Notes: generated from the letters alone by a model not told the origin. Positions 1 through 6,177 are shown, counted from the stretch's first letter. The stretch is 64,000 bases of DNA from an uncultured Clostridia bacterium (GCA_947624745.1 CANQLR010000007.1:20224-84223); one strand, 5' to 3'. Numbers and translations are program-made.

Positions 1-5
1 AAATA

Positions 6-34
6 TTGACATTATTCGTGTAATATGTTATAAT
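6..34 (+). promoter_or_regulatory. Promoter of toxin RNA, locus 1
   Basis: TTGACA (6-11), 17-nt spacer, TATAAT (29-34). Transcription should start near 41, so the RNA begins with GCAGAGAGCCG. The same perfect sigma-A type promoter stands before the toxin genes of loci 2 and 3. Confidence 0.85.
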
Positions 35-45
35 CATCGTGCAGA

Positions 46-77
46 GAGCCGTGGGCGGCTCGCCCTCCGAAAGGAGG
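46..77 (+). promoter_or_regulatory. 5' stem-loop and SD-sequestering hairpin of toxin mRNA 1
   Basis: Two hairpins lie in the short leader. GAGCCG (46-51) pairs with CGGCTC (56-61) right at the 5' end. CCTCC (64-68), a GAAA tetraloop (69-72) and GGAGG (73-77) form a second hairpin that buries the Shine-Dalgarno sequence. The pair is repeated at locus 2 (3336-3349) and, with changed but still pairing bases CCCC/GGGG, at locus 3 (3622-3633). Hiding the ribosome site is typical of type I toxin mRNAs; that it silences translation here is inference. Confidence 0.75.
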
Positions 78-85
78 TGTGCTTT

Positions 86-163
86 ATGGAAATGGATCAG
101 TTGATTTTATACATCATACTCGCATACATTTTCCTTGAGATTCTCAAGACCATAAAGAAATAA
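86..163 (+). CDS. Putative type I toxin, 25-aa membrane peptide, copy 1
   Basis: A 25-residue peptide starting MEMDQ and ending TIKK: an acidic N-terminus, about 15 hydrophobic residues (LILYIILAYIFLEIL) able to span the membrane, and a lysine-rich tail. The start is fixed by GGAGG at 73-77. Close relatives lie at 3250-3327 (one residue different) and 3538-3612 (same design, diverged). A promoter, a convergent antisense RNA and a shared bidirectional terminator surround it as in par/Fst and TxpA/RatA type loci. The peptide does not carry the Fst or TxpA motifs I know, so family membership is open and toxicity is inferred from architecture only. Confidence 0.7.
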   Translation: MEMDQLILYIILAYIFLEILKTIKK

Positions 164-232
164 CCGCCCTGCTCTACCAAAAGCGGCGGTTATTCTTTAA
201 CACGTAATTTTGGCGGGCCGTGCGACTCTCTG
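152..232 (-). ncRNA. Putative antitoxin RNA of locus 1
   Basis: A minus-strand promoter (238-266) should give an RNA of about 80 nt starting near 232 and ending at the shared terminator. It begins GGCAGAGAGTCG, almost the same 5' sequence as the toxin RNA, and has a 5' hairpin. It has no open reading frame of note. It overlaps the toxin mRNA 3' end by about 45 nt. Function is inferred from layout. Confidence 0.65.
154..198. terminator. Bidirectional terminator shared by toxin and antisense RNA, locus 1
   Basis: AATAACCGCC (159-168) pairs with GGCGGTTATT (185-194), with an A-rich left flank and CTTT on the right, so either strand gives a stem followed by a U-rich tail. It overlaps the toxin stop codon; the two RNAs would overlap here at their 3' ends. 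Confidence 0.75.
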
Positions 233-237
233 CCATT

Positions 238-266
238 ATTATAGCACATGCTTCTCGGCTTGTCAA
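238..266 (-). promoter_or_regulatory. Promoter of antisense RNA, locus 1
   Basis: On the minus strand: TTGACA (266-261), 17-nt spacer, TATAAT (243-238). A perfect consensus promoter facing the toxin promoter. Confidence 0.85.
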
Positions 267-285
267 CCCCTCACGAAAAATAACC

Positions 286-308
286 GTAGGCCCCGAGGGG
301 GCTTTTTT
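286..308 (+). terminator. Possible rho-independent terminator
   Basis: GGCCCC-GA-GGGGGC followed by TTTTTT reads on the plus strand. It lies between toxin locus 1 and the end of the minus-strand pentapeptide gene, and could stop read-through from the toxin promoter. Confidence 0.5.
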
Positions 309-387
309 ATTTTGCGGGCCGGGGCTCGGGATGGGCCGGGACGCGGGGCGGGTCGGGCGTTTCGCGCTACTCCTTAACCACTTCCCC

Positions 388-975
388 CTACTTCCTCCCC
401 GCCTTATAAAACTCGATGGCCTCCTTGACGTTCACGCCGTCGATGGTCATGCCGTCGATATCGCAGTGCTCGAGGGTGGCGTTGGTGAGGTTAGAGTTTG
501 AAATATTCGCGCCGAAGAGGTTTGTGCAGCGGATCTTCGACTCGACCATATTTATGCCGGAGCACTCGCTGCCGTCGAAGTCGATGTCGTAGAGGCGGAC
601 GTTGTTGGCCTTTATGTCGGTCATCGTCGAGCCGTCGAGGTTGCAGTGGTTCAGGGTCGCGCCGTTCATGTCGACGCTGTCGAAGATCACCGAGGGCATT
701 CTTACGCAGAGGCCGCCCTTTTCATCGCATTCTTCGCAGCAGCCGAAGCGCGCGCGCTCGAACTCGACGTCCTCAAAGAGGGTGCTTTTGAGGTTCAGCG
801 ACTTGAAATGGGCCTTCGAGAAATTCAGGTCGTGAAGCTTGGCACCGGTGAGGTTCAGGTTATAAAACTTCGAGCCGGACATATCCATGCTTGAAAATGT
901 GCTGTCGACGGCGCTGAGCCCCTCGAACTCCGCCTCGGCGATGTCTCTGTACTTGAGGGTGAATTTTTCGGACAT
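388..975 (-). CDS. Pentapeptide-repeat protein
   Basis: 195 aa with many tandem A(D/N)Lxx-like pentapeptides (for example SGSKFYNLNLTGAKLHDLNF, then GANISNSNLTNATLEHC), which fold as a right-handed quadrilateral beta helix. A cysteine-rich insert (GCCEECDEKGGLC, about residues 78-90) interrupts the helix and could bind metal. No signal peptide, so cytoplasmic. It starts 9 bp after smpB and is probably cotranscribed with it from the smpB promoter. Some pentapeptide proteins mimic DNA and protect gyrase, but nothing here shows that; the function is unknown. Confidence 0.85.
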   Translation of the reverse strand: MSEKFTLKYRDIAEAEFEGLSAVDSTFSSMDMSGSKFYNLNLTGAKLHDLNFSKAHFKSLNLKSTLFEDVEFERARFGCCEECDEKGGLCVRMPSVIFDSVDMNGATLNHCNLDGSTMTDIKANNVRLYDIDFDGSECSGINMVESKIRCTNLFGANISNSNLTNATLEHCDIDGMTIDGVNVKEAIEFYKAGRK

Positions 976-984
976 GGCTGCCTC

Positions 985-1464
985 CTAACTTTGCGAGCGC
1001 ACGTTTTTGATCTTCATGCTTCTGTCTATATCACGCTCCGCGGCCTTTTTGGCGGCGGCGTCGCGTTTATCGTAGAGCTTTTTGCCCTTGCAGAGCCCGA
1101 CCTCCATCTTCACGCGGTCGCCCTTGTAATAGAGCCGCAGAGGGATCAGGGTGAGGCCCTCCTGCCGCACCTTGTCGAAAAGGCGGCGGATCTCGTTTTT
1201 GTGCATCAAAAGCCTGCGCACCCTTCTTGGGTCGCGGTTGAAGATGTTCCCCTTTTCATAGGGGCTTATGTGCATTCCGTTGACGTAAAGCTCGCCATCC
1301 TTGATCTCGCACCAGCTGTCCTTGAGGTTCACGCCGCCCATGCGGATCGATTTTACCTCGGTGCCGACAAGCTCTATTCCCGCCTCGAACGCTTCGAGCA
1401 CAAAGTAGTTGTGCCGCGCGGCGCGGTTGTCCGCGACTGTGCGGTTATTGTTTTTTTCGGGCAT
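985..1464 (-). CDS. smpB: SsrA-binding protein SmpB
   Basis: 159 aa, the usual length. SmpB binds tmRNA and brings it to stalled ribosomes for trans-translation. Family signatures are seen: NRAARHNYFVLEAFEAGIEL, GTEVKSIR, the CEIKDGELYVNGMHISPYE stretch, NRDPRRVRRLLMHK, and a basic C-terminal tail (KRDAAAKKAAERDIDRSMK). An AGGAGG site precedes the ATG. It is first in a two-gene unit with the pentapeptide gene. The ssrA gene is not in this window. Confidence 0.97.
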   Translation of the reverse strand: MPEKNNNRTVADNRAARHNYFVLEAFEAGIELVGTEVKSIRMGGVNLKDSWCEIKDGELYVNGMHISPYEKGNIFNRDPRRVRRLLMHKNEIRRLFDKVRQEGLTLIPLRLYYKGDRVKMEVGLCKGKKLYDKRDAAAKKAAERDIDRSMKIKNVRSQS

Positions 1465-1497
1465 ACTGCCTCCTGTAGACTTTAATATTCCAAGCTC

Positions 1498-1526
1498 ATT
1501 ATAGCACTCTTTTAAGAGGGTGTCAA
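1498..1526 (-). promoter_or_regulatory. smpB promoter
   Basis: Minus strand: TTGACA (1526-1521), 17-nt spacer, TATAAT (1503-1498), with the start near 1491 and a short leader to the ATG at 1464. Confidence 0.85.
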
Positions 1527-1622
1527 CGGGAAGGCGAAAATTTTTAGCAACGGGGATTTTGGCAATATCGCCAAAAAATTCGGGAAAAATTAGATTTTAT
1601 TGCCATAATTTTATACAGGGCG

Positions 1623-1651
1623 TTGACTTTTTGTCAAAATAATGCTATACT
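1623..1651 (+). promoter_or_regulatory. Promoter of the DUF805 gene
   Basis: TTGACT (1623-1628), 17-nt spacer, TATACT (1646-1651). Confidence 0.8.
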
Positions 1652-1698
1652 TTAATTATAGGGAAATTCCCCAAATGAATTGCAAAGGAGAAATATGT

Positions 1699-2073
1699 AT
1701 GGATCTTAAAACCGCCGTCACAAGCGTGCTGAAATCGAATTACGCAAACTTCAACGGCAGAGCGAGAAGAAGCGAATACTGGTACTACTGGCTGTTCATG
1801 ATGATAGTCGACATCATATTCAGCGTCCTGTCCGCCGTTCTGGGAGGAGTGCCGGTCCTCGGCGTTCTTCTTAAGATAGTCACCTTCGTCGTCGCCGTCG
1901 CGGTGTTCATTCCCGGCCTCGCGGTATCCTTCCGCCGCCTTCACGACACCGGAAGGAGCGCTTGGTGGCTCTTCATCTCGCTTATCCCGCTCGTAGGCAC
2001 GATAATCCTCATCGTCCTTTTCGTCCAGGATTCGCAGCCCGGCGAGAACAAGTACGGACCCTGCCCGAAATAA
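1699..2073 (+). CDS. DUF805 family membrane protein
   Basis: 124 aa. The ATG at 1699 is chosen because AAAGGAG lies at 1684-1690. The family pattern is clear: an N-terminal NFNGRARRSEYWYYWLF segment, about four hydrophobic helices, and FRRLHDTGRSAWW between helices, then a last helix and the tail SQPGENKYGPCP. DUF805 proteins are small inner-membrane proteins of unknown function. Monocistronic: own promoter, followed by a strong hairpin at 2103-2138. Confidence 0.9.
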   Translation: MDLKTAVTSVLKSNYANFNGRARRSEYWYYWLFMMIVDIIFSVLSAVLGGVPVLGVLLKIVTFVVAVAVFIPGLAVSFRRLHDTGRSAWWLFISLIPLVGTIILIVLFVQDSQPGENKYGPCPK

Positions 2074-2102
2074 CAAGACATATTCGCCTTCCTAAAATTT
2101 AT

Positions 2103-2138
2103 CAAAGCACGAGGGGCCGAGCGGTCCTTCGTGCTTTG
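2103..2138. terminator. Bidirectional terminator between DUF805 and ZIP genes
   Basis: CAAAGCACGA (2103-2112) pairs perfectly with TCGTGCTTTG (2129-2138); it ends both the plus-strand DUF805 unit and the minus-strand transporter unit. Confidence 0.75.
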
Positions 2139-2141
2139 GCT

Positions 2142-2993
2142 TTATACATAAATTACTATCAGGCCGACTATCATGCCGATGAGTATCGCGAACGCCGGGG
2201 TCTTCGAGCGCCACATCAGTATGGATTCGGGTATCAGCTCGCCGAAGACGACGTAGATCATCGCACCCGCCGCAAAGGAAAGCGCCAGGCAGAGCGCCGT
2301 CGGGCCGAGCTCTCCCAAGCCGTAGCCTATGAGCGCGCCGATTATCGTGGGAGCGCCGCTTAAAGCCGTCACCAAAACGGCCCGCAGCCTCGGCATTCCG
2401 CCCGAGATCAGCGGCACCGACACCGCCATTCCCTCGGGGATATTGTGAAGTCCGATAACTATCGCCATCACGAGGCCGGCGCGGTCCATCACCGTCTCGG
2501 CGCCCGAGTATGACACGCCGATGACCATGCCCTCGGGCAGGTTGTGAAGCGCGATCGCGCAGGCCATGATGACACCCGCGATGAACATTCCGCGCCGGTC
2601 GCCCGTTTCGCGGTGGTGCGAGTAGTGGTCGCTGTGGATAAGCTCGTTAAGATCGTCTGCGGTCTCGGGGTGGCTCTCGTCGATGTGCTTCAGGTCGACG
2701 TTGGTGTTTCGGTCGATGAGGCGGTTGAGCTCGTACACCGTCACATAGCCGATCATCAGCCCCGCGATGGTCAGAAAGAGGTAGCTCAGCGACGTTTCGC
2801 CCGACGGGGTTATGGCGTCGGCGATGAGGTCGAAGCAGACGACCGAAAGCATCACGCCTCCCGCAAAGCTGAGAAACAGGCTGACGACGCGCGAGGAGTC
2901 CTTTTTCGCGACCGAGCCGATAAGCCCGCCGAGGCCCGTCCCCACGACCCCCGAAATAAAGGTGACTATTGATATCTGCAAAAATACCGGCAT
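2142..2993 (-). CDS. ZIP family divalent metal transporter
   Basis: 283 aa from the ATG at 2993, which has TTTGGAGA 8 bp upstream; longer in-frame starts run into the promoter. About eight membrane helices. The two metal-site helices carry HNLPEGM and HNIPEGM, the ZIP hallmark, and the central loop is His/Asp-rich (DDLNELIHSDHYSHH). ZIP proteins bring zinc or other divalent metals into the cytoplasm; the exact ion is not readable. Single gene with its own promoter. Confidence 0.93.
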   Translation of the reverse strand: MPVFLQISIVTFISGVVGTGLGGLIGSVAKKDSSRVVSLFLSFAGGVMLSVVCFDLIADAITPSGETSLSYLFLTIAGLMIGYVTVYELNRLIDRNTNVDLKHIDESHPETADDLNELIHSDHYSHHRETGDRRGMFIAGVIMACAIALHNLPEGMVIGVSYSGAETVMDRAGLVMAIVIGLHNIPEGMAVSVPLISGGMPRLRAVLVTALSGAPTIIGALIGYGLGELGPTALCLALSFAAGAMIYVVFGELIPESILMWRSKTPAFAILIGMIVGLIVIYV

Positions 2994-3032
2994 AGAATTA
3001 TCTCCAAAAATTATTCGGCATTGCCGAGGGAT

Positions 3033-3061
3033 ATTATAGCACATGAGGAGGGGGAAGTCAA
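3033..3061 (-). promoter_or_regulatory. Promoter of the ZIP transporter gene
   Basis: Minus strand: TTGACT (3061-3056), 17-nt spacer, TATAAT (3038-3033). No obvious zinc-box palindrome overlaps it. Confidence 0.8.
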
Positions 3062-3142
3062 TATTTGCTGAAGGGCAGAGAAAAGGGGCGAAAAATGAAA
3101 AACCCGCTGCTTTTTGGGCGGGGCGGATTTTTGAAGGAGGGG

Positions 3143-3171
3143 TTGACAAACGAACAGAAGTGTGGTATATT
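3143..3171 (+). promoter_or_regulatory. Promoter of antisense RNA, locus 2
   Basis: TTGACA (3143-3148), 17-nt spacer, TATATT (3166-3171). The stretch is nearly identical to the locus 3 antisense promoter. Confidence 0.8.
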
Positions 3172-3177
3172 ATAGGT

Positions 3178-3262
3178 GCAGAGAGCCGAACGGCTCGCCC
3201 TAAATACATAGGTTAAAGAATAACCGCTGCTTTGGGAAGAGCTGGGCGGTTATTTCTTTATG
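3178..3262 (+). ncRNA. Putative antitoxin RNA of locus 2
   Basis: About 85 nt. It begins GCAGAGAGCCGAACGGCTC, so a GAGCCG/CGGCTC hairpin sits at the 5' end, and ends at the hairpin 3215-3259 (AATAACCGC pairing with GCGGTTATT), which also holds the stop of the opposing toxin gene. Same plan as loci 1 and 3. Confidence 0.65.
3215..3259. terminator. Bidirectional terminator, locus 2
   Basis: AAAGAATAACCGC at 3215-3227 pairs with GCGGTTATTTCTTT at 3246-3259, and gives a U-rich tail on either strand. Confidence 0.7.
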
Positions 3263-3327
3263 GTCTTGAGGATCTCAAGGAAAATGTACGCGAGTATGAT
3301 ATAAAGAATCAACTGTTCCATTTCCAT
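3250..3327 (-). CDS. Putative type I toxin, 25-aa membrane peptide, copy 2
   Basis: 25 residues, starting MEMEQ and otherwise the same as copy 1 (Asp4 replaced by Glu). The ribosome site GGAGG lies inside the hairpin at 3336-3349 (CCTCC, GAAA loop, GGAGG read on the minus strand). Promoter at 3379-3407. The locus is the mirror image of locus 1 and lies about 3.2 kb from it. Toxicity is inferred, not shown. Confidence 0.7.
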   Translation of the reverse strand: MEMEQLILYIILAYIFLEILKTIKK

Positions 3328-3378
3328 AAAGCACACCTCCTTTCGGAGGGCGAGCCGCCCACGGCTCTCTGCGGGAGT

Positions 3379-3407
3379 ATTATAACATATTAGAAGATAA
3401 ATGTCAA
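3379..3407 (-). promoter_or_regulatory. Promoter of toxin RNA, locus 2
   Basis: Minus strand: TTGACA (3407-3402), 17-nt spacer, TATAAT (3384-3379). It fires away from the locus 3 antisense promoter, which starts 20 bp to its right. Confidence 0.85.
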
Positions 3408-3427
3408 TATTTGTTGAAAGATGAGAC

Positions 3428-3456
3428 TTGACAAACGAGCAGAAGTGTGGTATATT
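3428..3456 (+). promoter_or_regulatory. Promoter of antisense RNA, locus 3
   Basis: TTGACA (3428-3433), 17-nt spacer, TATATT (3451-3456). The promoter and the first 15-20 transcribed bases match locus 2 almost exactly. Confidence 0.8.
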
Positions 3457-3462
3457 ATAGGT

Positions 3463-3550
3463 GCAGAGAGCCGAACGGCTCAGCAAAATGGATAAATTAC
3501 AAAAAAGTAATCGCCCTGTTTTAGCAAGCACTGGCGGTTACTTTTTTATT
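3463..3550 (+). ncRNA. Putative antitoxin RNA of locus 3
   Basis: About 85 nt. It starts with the GCAGAGAGCCG hairpin and ends at the hairpin 3501-3547 (GTAATCGCC pairing with GGCGGTTAC, A-run before, T-run after), which overlaps the stop codon of the opposing toxin gene. Confidence 0.65.
3501..3547. terminator. Bidirectional terminator, locus 3
   Basis: AAAAAAGTAATCGCC on the left and GGCGGTTACTTTTTT on the right form a stem with a T-run on both strands. Confidence 0.8.
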
Positions 3551-3612
3551 TCACGGATGATTTCTAATAAAACAAGAAGAATAATCAAAATGATGTATAA
3601 GTTCTCATTCAT
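3538..3612 (-). CDS. Putative type I toxin, 24-aa membrane peptide, copy 3
   Basis: 24 residues starting MNENLYI and ending EIIREIKK. The primary sequence differs a lot from copies 1 and 2, but the plan is kept: acidic or polar head, 14-15 residue hydrophobic core, then E-I-(L/I)-x-x-I-K-K. The ribosome site is a G-run inside CCCC-GAAA-GGGG (3622-3633), spaced 8 nt from the ATG. Promoter at 3662-3690. The changed but still complementary stem supports selection on the RNA fold. Confidence 0.65.
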   Translation of the reverse strand: MNENLYIILIILLVLLEIIREIKK

Positions 3613-3661
3613 CACGCATACCCCCTTTCGGGGCTTCGCCGCCACGGCTCTCTGCACGTTG

Positions 3662-3690
3662 ATTATAACATATGTGTCGAAATTTGTCAA
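3662..3690 (-). promoter_or_regulatory. Promoter of toxin RNA, locus 3
   Basis: Minus strand: TTGACA (3690-3685), 17-nt spacer, TATAAT (3667-3662). Confidence 0.85.
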
Positions 3691-3945
3691 TCCCGTTCAA
3701 ATCTGGGCGAAATTTTTGTCTTTTACCACTTTTACATGTAAAAGCACTTGGTGCGAGCGGTCGGTCATTTTTGACCGTGAAGCAGCGATGAGCAAGCTTT
3801 TGCGCTTATTTTGCCGCCCACGGCGGGCGGTCTTTGCTGCGCCAAATTTGATATAAAATGTCAATCTCGCCAACTGGGCGGGACTTTCCCCCTTCCCATT
3901 CTCGCCTCCCCTGTCGAAAAAAGCGAAAAAATTTCCCCCACCCCC
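3691..3945. other. Gene-free stretch with palindromes
   Basis: No credible gene between toxin locus 3 and the SPFH promoter. It holds a perfect 16-bp palindrome (3729-3744, CTTTTACATGTAAAAG), GGTCA-TTTT-TGACC near 3760-3780, and a CCGCCCACGGCGGGCGG hairpin near 3812-3830. No role can be assigned. Confidence 0.5.
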
Positions 3946-3974
3946 TTGACAACCTTTGGGAAGTGTGCTACAAT
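3946..3974 (+). promoter_or_regulatory. Promoter of the SPFH operon
   Basis: TTGACA (3946-3951), 17-nt spacer, TACAAT (3969-3974). Start expected near 3981. Confidence 0.85.
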
Positions 3975-3987
3975 GATGGTGTCAGAG

Positions 3988-4010
3988 TGGTACCAAGGTG
4001 GTACCACCTT
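3988..4010 (+). promoter_or_regulatory. Candidate operator just downstream of the SPFH start site
   Basis: Two TGGTACCA palindromes three bases apart (3988-3995 and 3999-4006). The second is the centre of a 16-bp perfect palindrome, AAGGTGGTACCACCTT (3995-4010). It lies at about +8 to +30, a place where a bound repressor would block transcription. The regulator is unknown; the RHH protein encoded in the same operon is one candidate. Confidence 0.55.
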
Positions 4011-4053
4011 TGCGGAAAATCATATATCTTTGACAAAAAGTGAGGTAACTGAA

Positions 4054-5097
4054 ATGCAAGAAAAAGTTTTATCCGTCAAGCGGAACGGTTTTAAGGTCCT
4101 GTTCCTTAATCTTCTTTTGCTCGTTGCGGCGGTCGTCCTGTTCATCGCCGGCATCGTCGTCATCGACTCGGAAACCGCGCCCGTTTTGGGCGGGATCATG
4201 ATCGCCGTCGGCGCTATCGGCGTTCTTTTCGGCTGGATACCCCTCTGCGGACTCCACGTCATGAAGCCGCAGGAGGCGCTGGTCCTCACCCTCTTCGGCA
4301 AATACTACGGCACCCTCAAAAACGACGGCTTCTACTGGGTCAACCCGTTCTGCACGTCCTTCAACCCCGCCGCGAAGACTAAGCTCAACCAGTCGGGCGA
4401 CGTCAACGGCGGCGTAAAGCAAGGCCCCACGGTCTTTTTAGGCGCGAACGGCGAGATGGCCGCCGCCCCCGGCGCTATGACAAACAACAAGATCTCGCTG
4501 AAGATCATGACCCTCAACAACTCGCGCCAGAAGATCAACGACTGCCTCGGAAACCCCGTGGAGATCGGCATCGCGGTCATGTGGAAGGTGGTCGACACGG
4601 CCAAGGCGGTATTTAATGTGGATAACTATAAGGAGTATCTCTCGCTCCAGTGCGACACCGCGCTCAGAAACATCGTGAGGGTATATCCCTACGACGTCGC
4701 GCAGAACGTCGACACCACCGGCGACGGCGTTGCGGACGAGGGCTCGCTTCGCGGCTCCTCCGAGGTCGTGGCCGAGAGGATCAGGCAGGAGATACAGTCG
4801 AAGGTCAACGAGGCCGGCCTTGAGATCATCGAGGCGAGGATCACCTATCTTGCGTACGCTCCCGAGATCGCGGCGGTAATGCTCCAGCGCCAGCAGGCCA
4901 GCGCGATAATCGACGCGAGAAAGATGATAGTCGACGGCGCGGTCGGAATGGTCGAGATGGCTCTTGATCGGCTCGAAAAGGGCGGTCTTGTCGAGCTTGA
5001 CGGCGAGAGAAAGGCCGCGATGGTGTCGAATCTTCTGGTCGTCCTCTGCGGCAACCACGACGCCCAGCCGGTCGTCAACTCGGGCACGCTTTACTGA
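4054..5097 (+). CDS. SPFH / band 7 domain protein
   Basis: 347 aa from the ATG at 4054 (GTGAGGT upstream); longer frames would cross the promoter. Two hydrophobic segments at about residues 14-36 and 43-63 anchor the N-terminus. An SPFH (stomatin/prohibitin/flotillin) domain follows from LHVMKPQEALVLTLFGKYYGTLK to the Ala/Glu-rich coiled coil (AVMLQRQQASAIIDARK), then a short LVVLCGNHDAQPVVNSGTLY tail. Such proteins form oligomeric membrane scaffolds; the precise role is unknown. The insert DTTGDGVADEGS resembles a calcium loop. The stop overlaps the start of the RHH gene, so translation is coupled. Confidence 0.9.
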   Translation: MQEKVLSVKRNGFKVLFLNLLLLVAAVVLFIAGIVVIDSETAPVLGGIMIAVGAIGVLFGWIPLCGLHVMKPQEALVLTLFGKYYGTLKNDGFYWVNPFCTSFNPAAKTKLNQSGDVNGGVKQGPTVFLGANGEMAAAPGAMTNNKISLKIMTLNNSRQKINDCLGNPVEIGIAVMWKVVDTAKAVFNVDNYKEYLSLQCDTALRNIVRVYPYDVAQNVDTTGDGVADEGSLRGSSEVVAERIRQEIQSKVNEAGLEIIEARITYLAYAPEIAAVMLQRQQASAIIDARKMIVDGAVGMVEMALDRLEKGGLVELDGERKAAMVSNLLVVLCGNHDAQPVVNSGTLY

Positions 5098-5276
5098 TGA
5101 CGAATAAAAAGGACCTGCGCCTTCGGGTCAGCCCGAAGCTCTACGACGAGCTCATGGCATGGAGCGCCGATGAGCTTCGCTCGATGAACGGGCTGGTCGA
5201 GTATATCCTCACCGAAGCGGTGAAAAAGCGCAAAAAGAGCTTTAAAGAGGAGAAAAATGATGAAAAAGACGAATAA
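5097..5276 (+). CDS. Small ribbon-helix-helix (Arc-like) protein
   Basis: 59 aa. The ATG at 5097 overlaps the SPFH stop as TGATG. The protein starts MTNKKDLRLRVSPKLYDEL, a beta strand then a helix, followed by a second helix with MNGLVEYILTEAVKKRKK: the Arc/MetJ RHH pattern. The C-terminus is strongly charged. RHH dimers bind DNA with the paired beta strands. As a member of the SPFH operon it may read the palindromes at 3988-4010, or may be a partner of the SPFH protein; neither is shown. Confidence 0.75.
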   Translation: MTNKKDLRLRVSPKLYDELMAWSADELRSMNGLVEYILTEAVKKRKKSFKEEKNDEKDE

Positions 5277-5643
5277 ATACACCGTCATGTATATGCCGCT
5301 CGGCATGGTGCTCGGGCTTGCCTTCGGGATACTGATCTACGGCATTCCGTCAGGCAGCATCGCCGTCGGGATGAGTATAGGCATAGGCGTGGGGCTGTGC
5401 TTCGGGGTCGCGATCGGCGCGGCGAAGGACGCAAAGATAAATAAACAGCTTGAAGAGTTCGGCTATACCGTTAAGGAGGTTAATAAGACCGACGACGGGT
5501 ATGACCTGATAATACGCGATAAAAACGGCTCCGAGCGCGCCATGCCGATAAGCGAAAAAACGCAGGCAAAGGAGCGGTTCAAGCCGGGGGATAGCGTGTA
5601 TGTCGGGACAGGCGTGGAGAAGGTTGACGCAGAGGAAAAATAA
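5257..5643 (+). CDS. Small two-helix membrane protein with C-terminal beta domain
   Basis: 128 aa. It starts inside the RHH gene (AGAGGAG at 5246-5252, then ATGATG), so three genes are translationally chained. Residues about 11-57 hold two Gly-rich helices (LGMVLGLAFGILIYGI and GIGVGLCFGVAIGAA); about 75-128 is soluble (VKEVNKTDDGYDLIIRD, FKPGDSVYVGTGVEKV), like an OB or NfeD-type barrel. NfeD-like proteins commonly partner SPFH proteins, so that role is plausible but not proven here. Confidence 0.7.
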   Translation: MMKKTNKYTVMYMPLGMVLGLAFGILIYGIPSGSIAVGMSIGIGVGLCFGVAIGAAKDAKINKQLEEFGYTVKEVNKTDDGYDLIIRDKNGSERAMPISEKTQAKERFKPGDSVYVGTGVEKVDAEEK

Positions 5644-5776
5644 AATCCGCCACATGGGGCGGAGCGTCATAAGGAAGTCGAAACCAATTTTTCTGGAACG
5701 GCGTGATTTCGGTTATGCCGTTTCTCTTTGCTTTTCCGCTTGCAAAAGTTCGTTTATAGGTATAAAACCTATGAGA

Positions 5777-5980
5777 TCATACTGAATCCTGATCTTCTGT
5801 TTCTTCTTCCCACGGCATTTCAACGTATATTGCCTTTACAAATTCCCGCAGGGCATAAGGCGTAAGTCCTGTAAGTCCCTCATATTTCCGAGCTCTTTTG
5901 ATAAACAGTTCAAGATTTTCCGCTCGCCGTTCCTGTTCTGTAATTTCAACTTGTAAGGAAATGATCTTTGATTTGAGCAT
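5777..5980 (-). pseudogene. Serine recombinase C-terminal remnant
   Basis: 67 codons. The coiled region ITEQERRAENLELFIKRARKY and ELTPxxxxEFV-like stretch (here GLTPYALREFVKAIYVEMP) match the extreme C-terminus of large serine recombinases of clostridial conjugative and mobilizable transposons. The catalytic and DNA-binding domains are absent, a stop lies a few codons upstream, and no ribosome site is seen. A decayed end of a lost mobile element. Confidence 0.6.
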
Positions 5981-6123
5981 AGAGCCCCATCCATCAAGGC
6001 CATCTTCAGAAAAAATTCATATTTTTCATAATTATCTCTGCTTTTTTCACTTTCATTTCAGATTACCCGCTAAAAATACAATATAAATAATTTGCTCATA
6101 CTCAAAGCTCCACAAGTTACATA

Positions 6124-6165
6124 AAAATCACCCAAGCGCTATTCTTTGCGCCCGAGTGATTTTTT
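6124..6165. terminator. Terminator after the secreted-protein gene
   Basis: AAAAATCAC ... GTGATTTTTT with an inner GCGC stem. It follows the minus-strand gene 6178-6714 and would work in both directions. Confidence 0.8.
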
Positions 6166-6177
6166 AAACACTTCTCT

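Noticed and set aside
3691..3810. A fourth toxin-antitoxin copy after locus 3
   Set aside because: The region has palindromes but no GCAGAGAGCCG leader, no short hydrophobic frame and no facing promoter pair.
3811..4053. N-terminal extension of the SPFH protein
   Set aside because: The extension would cross the promoter and palindromic operator; the ATG at 4054 has a ribosome site and begins a normal membrane anchor.
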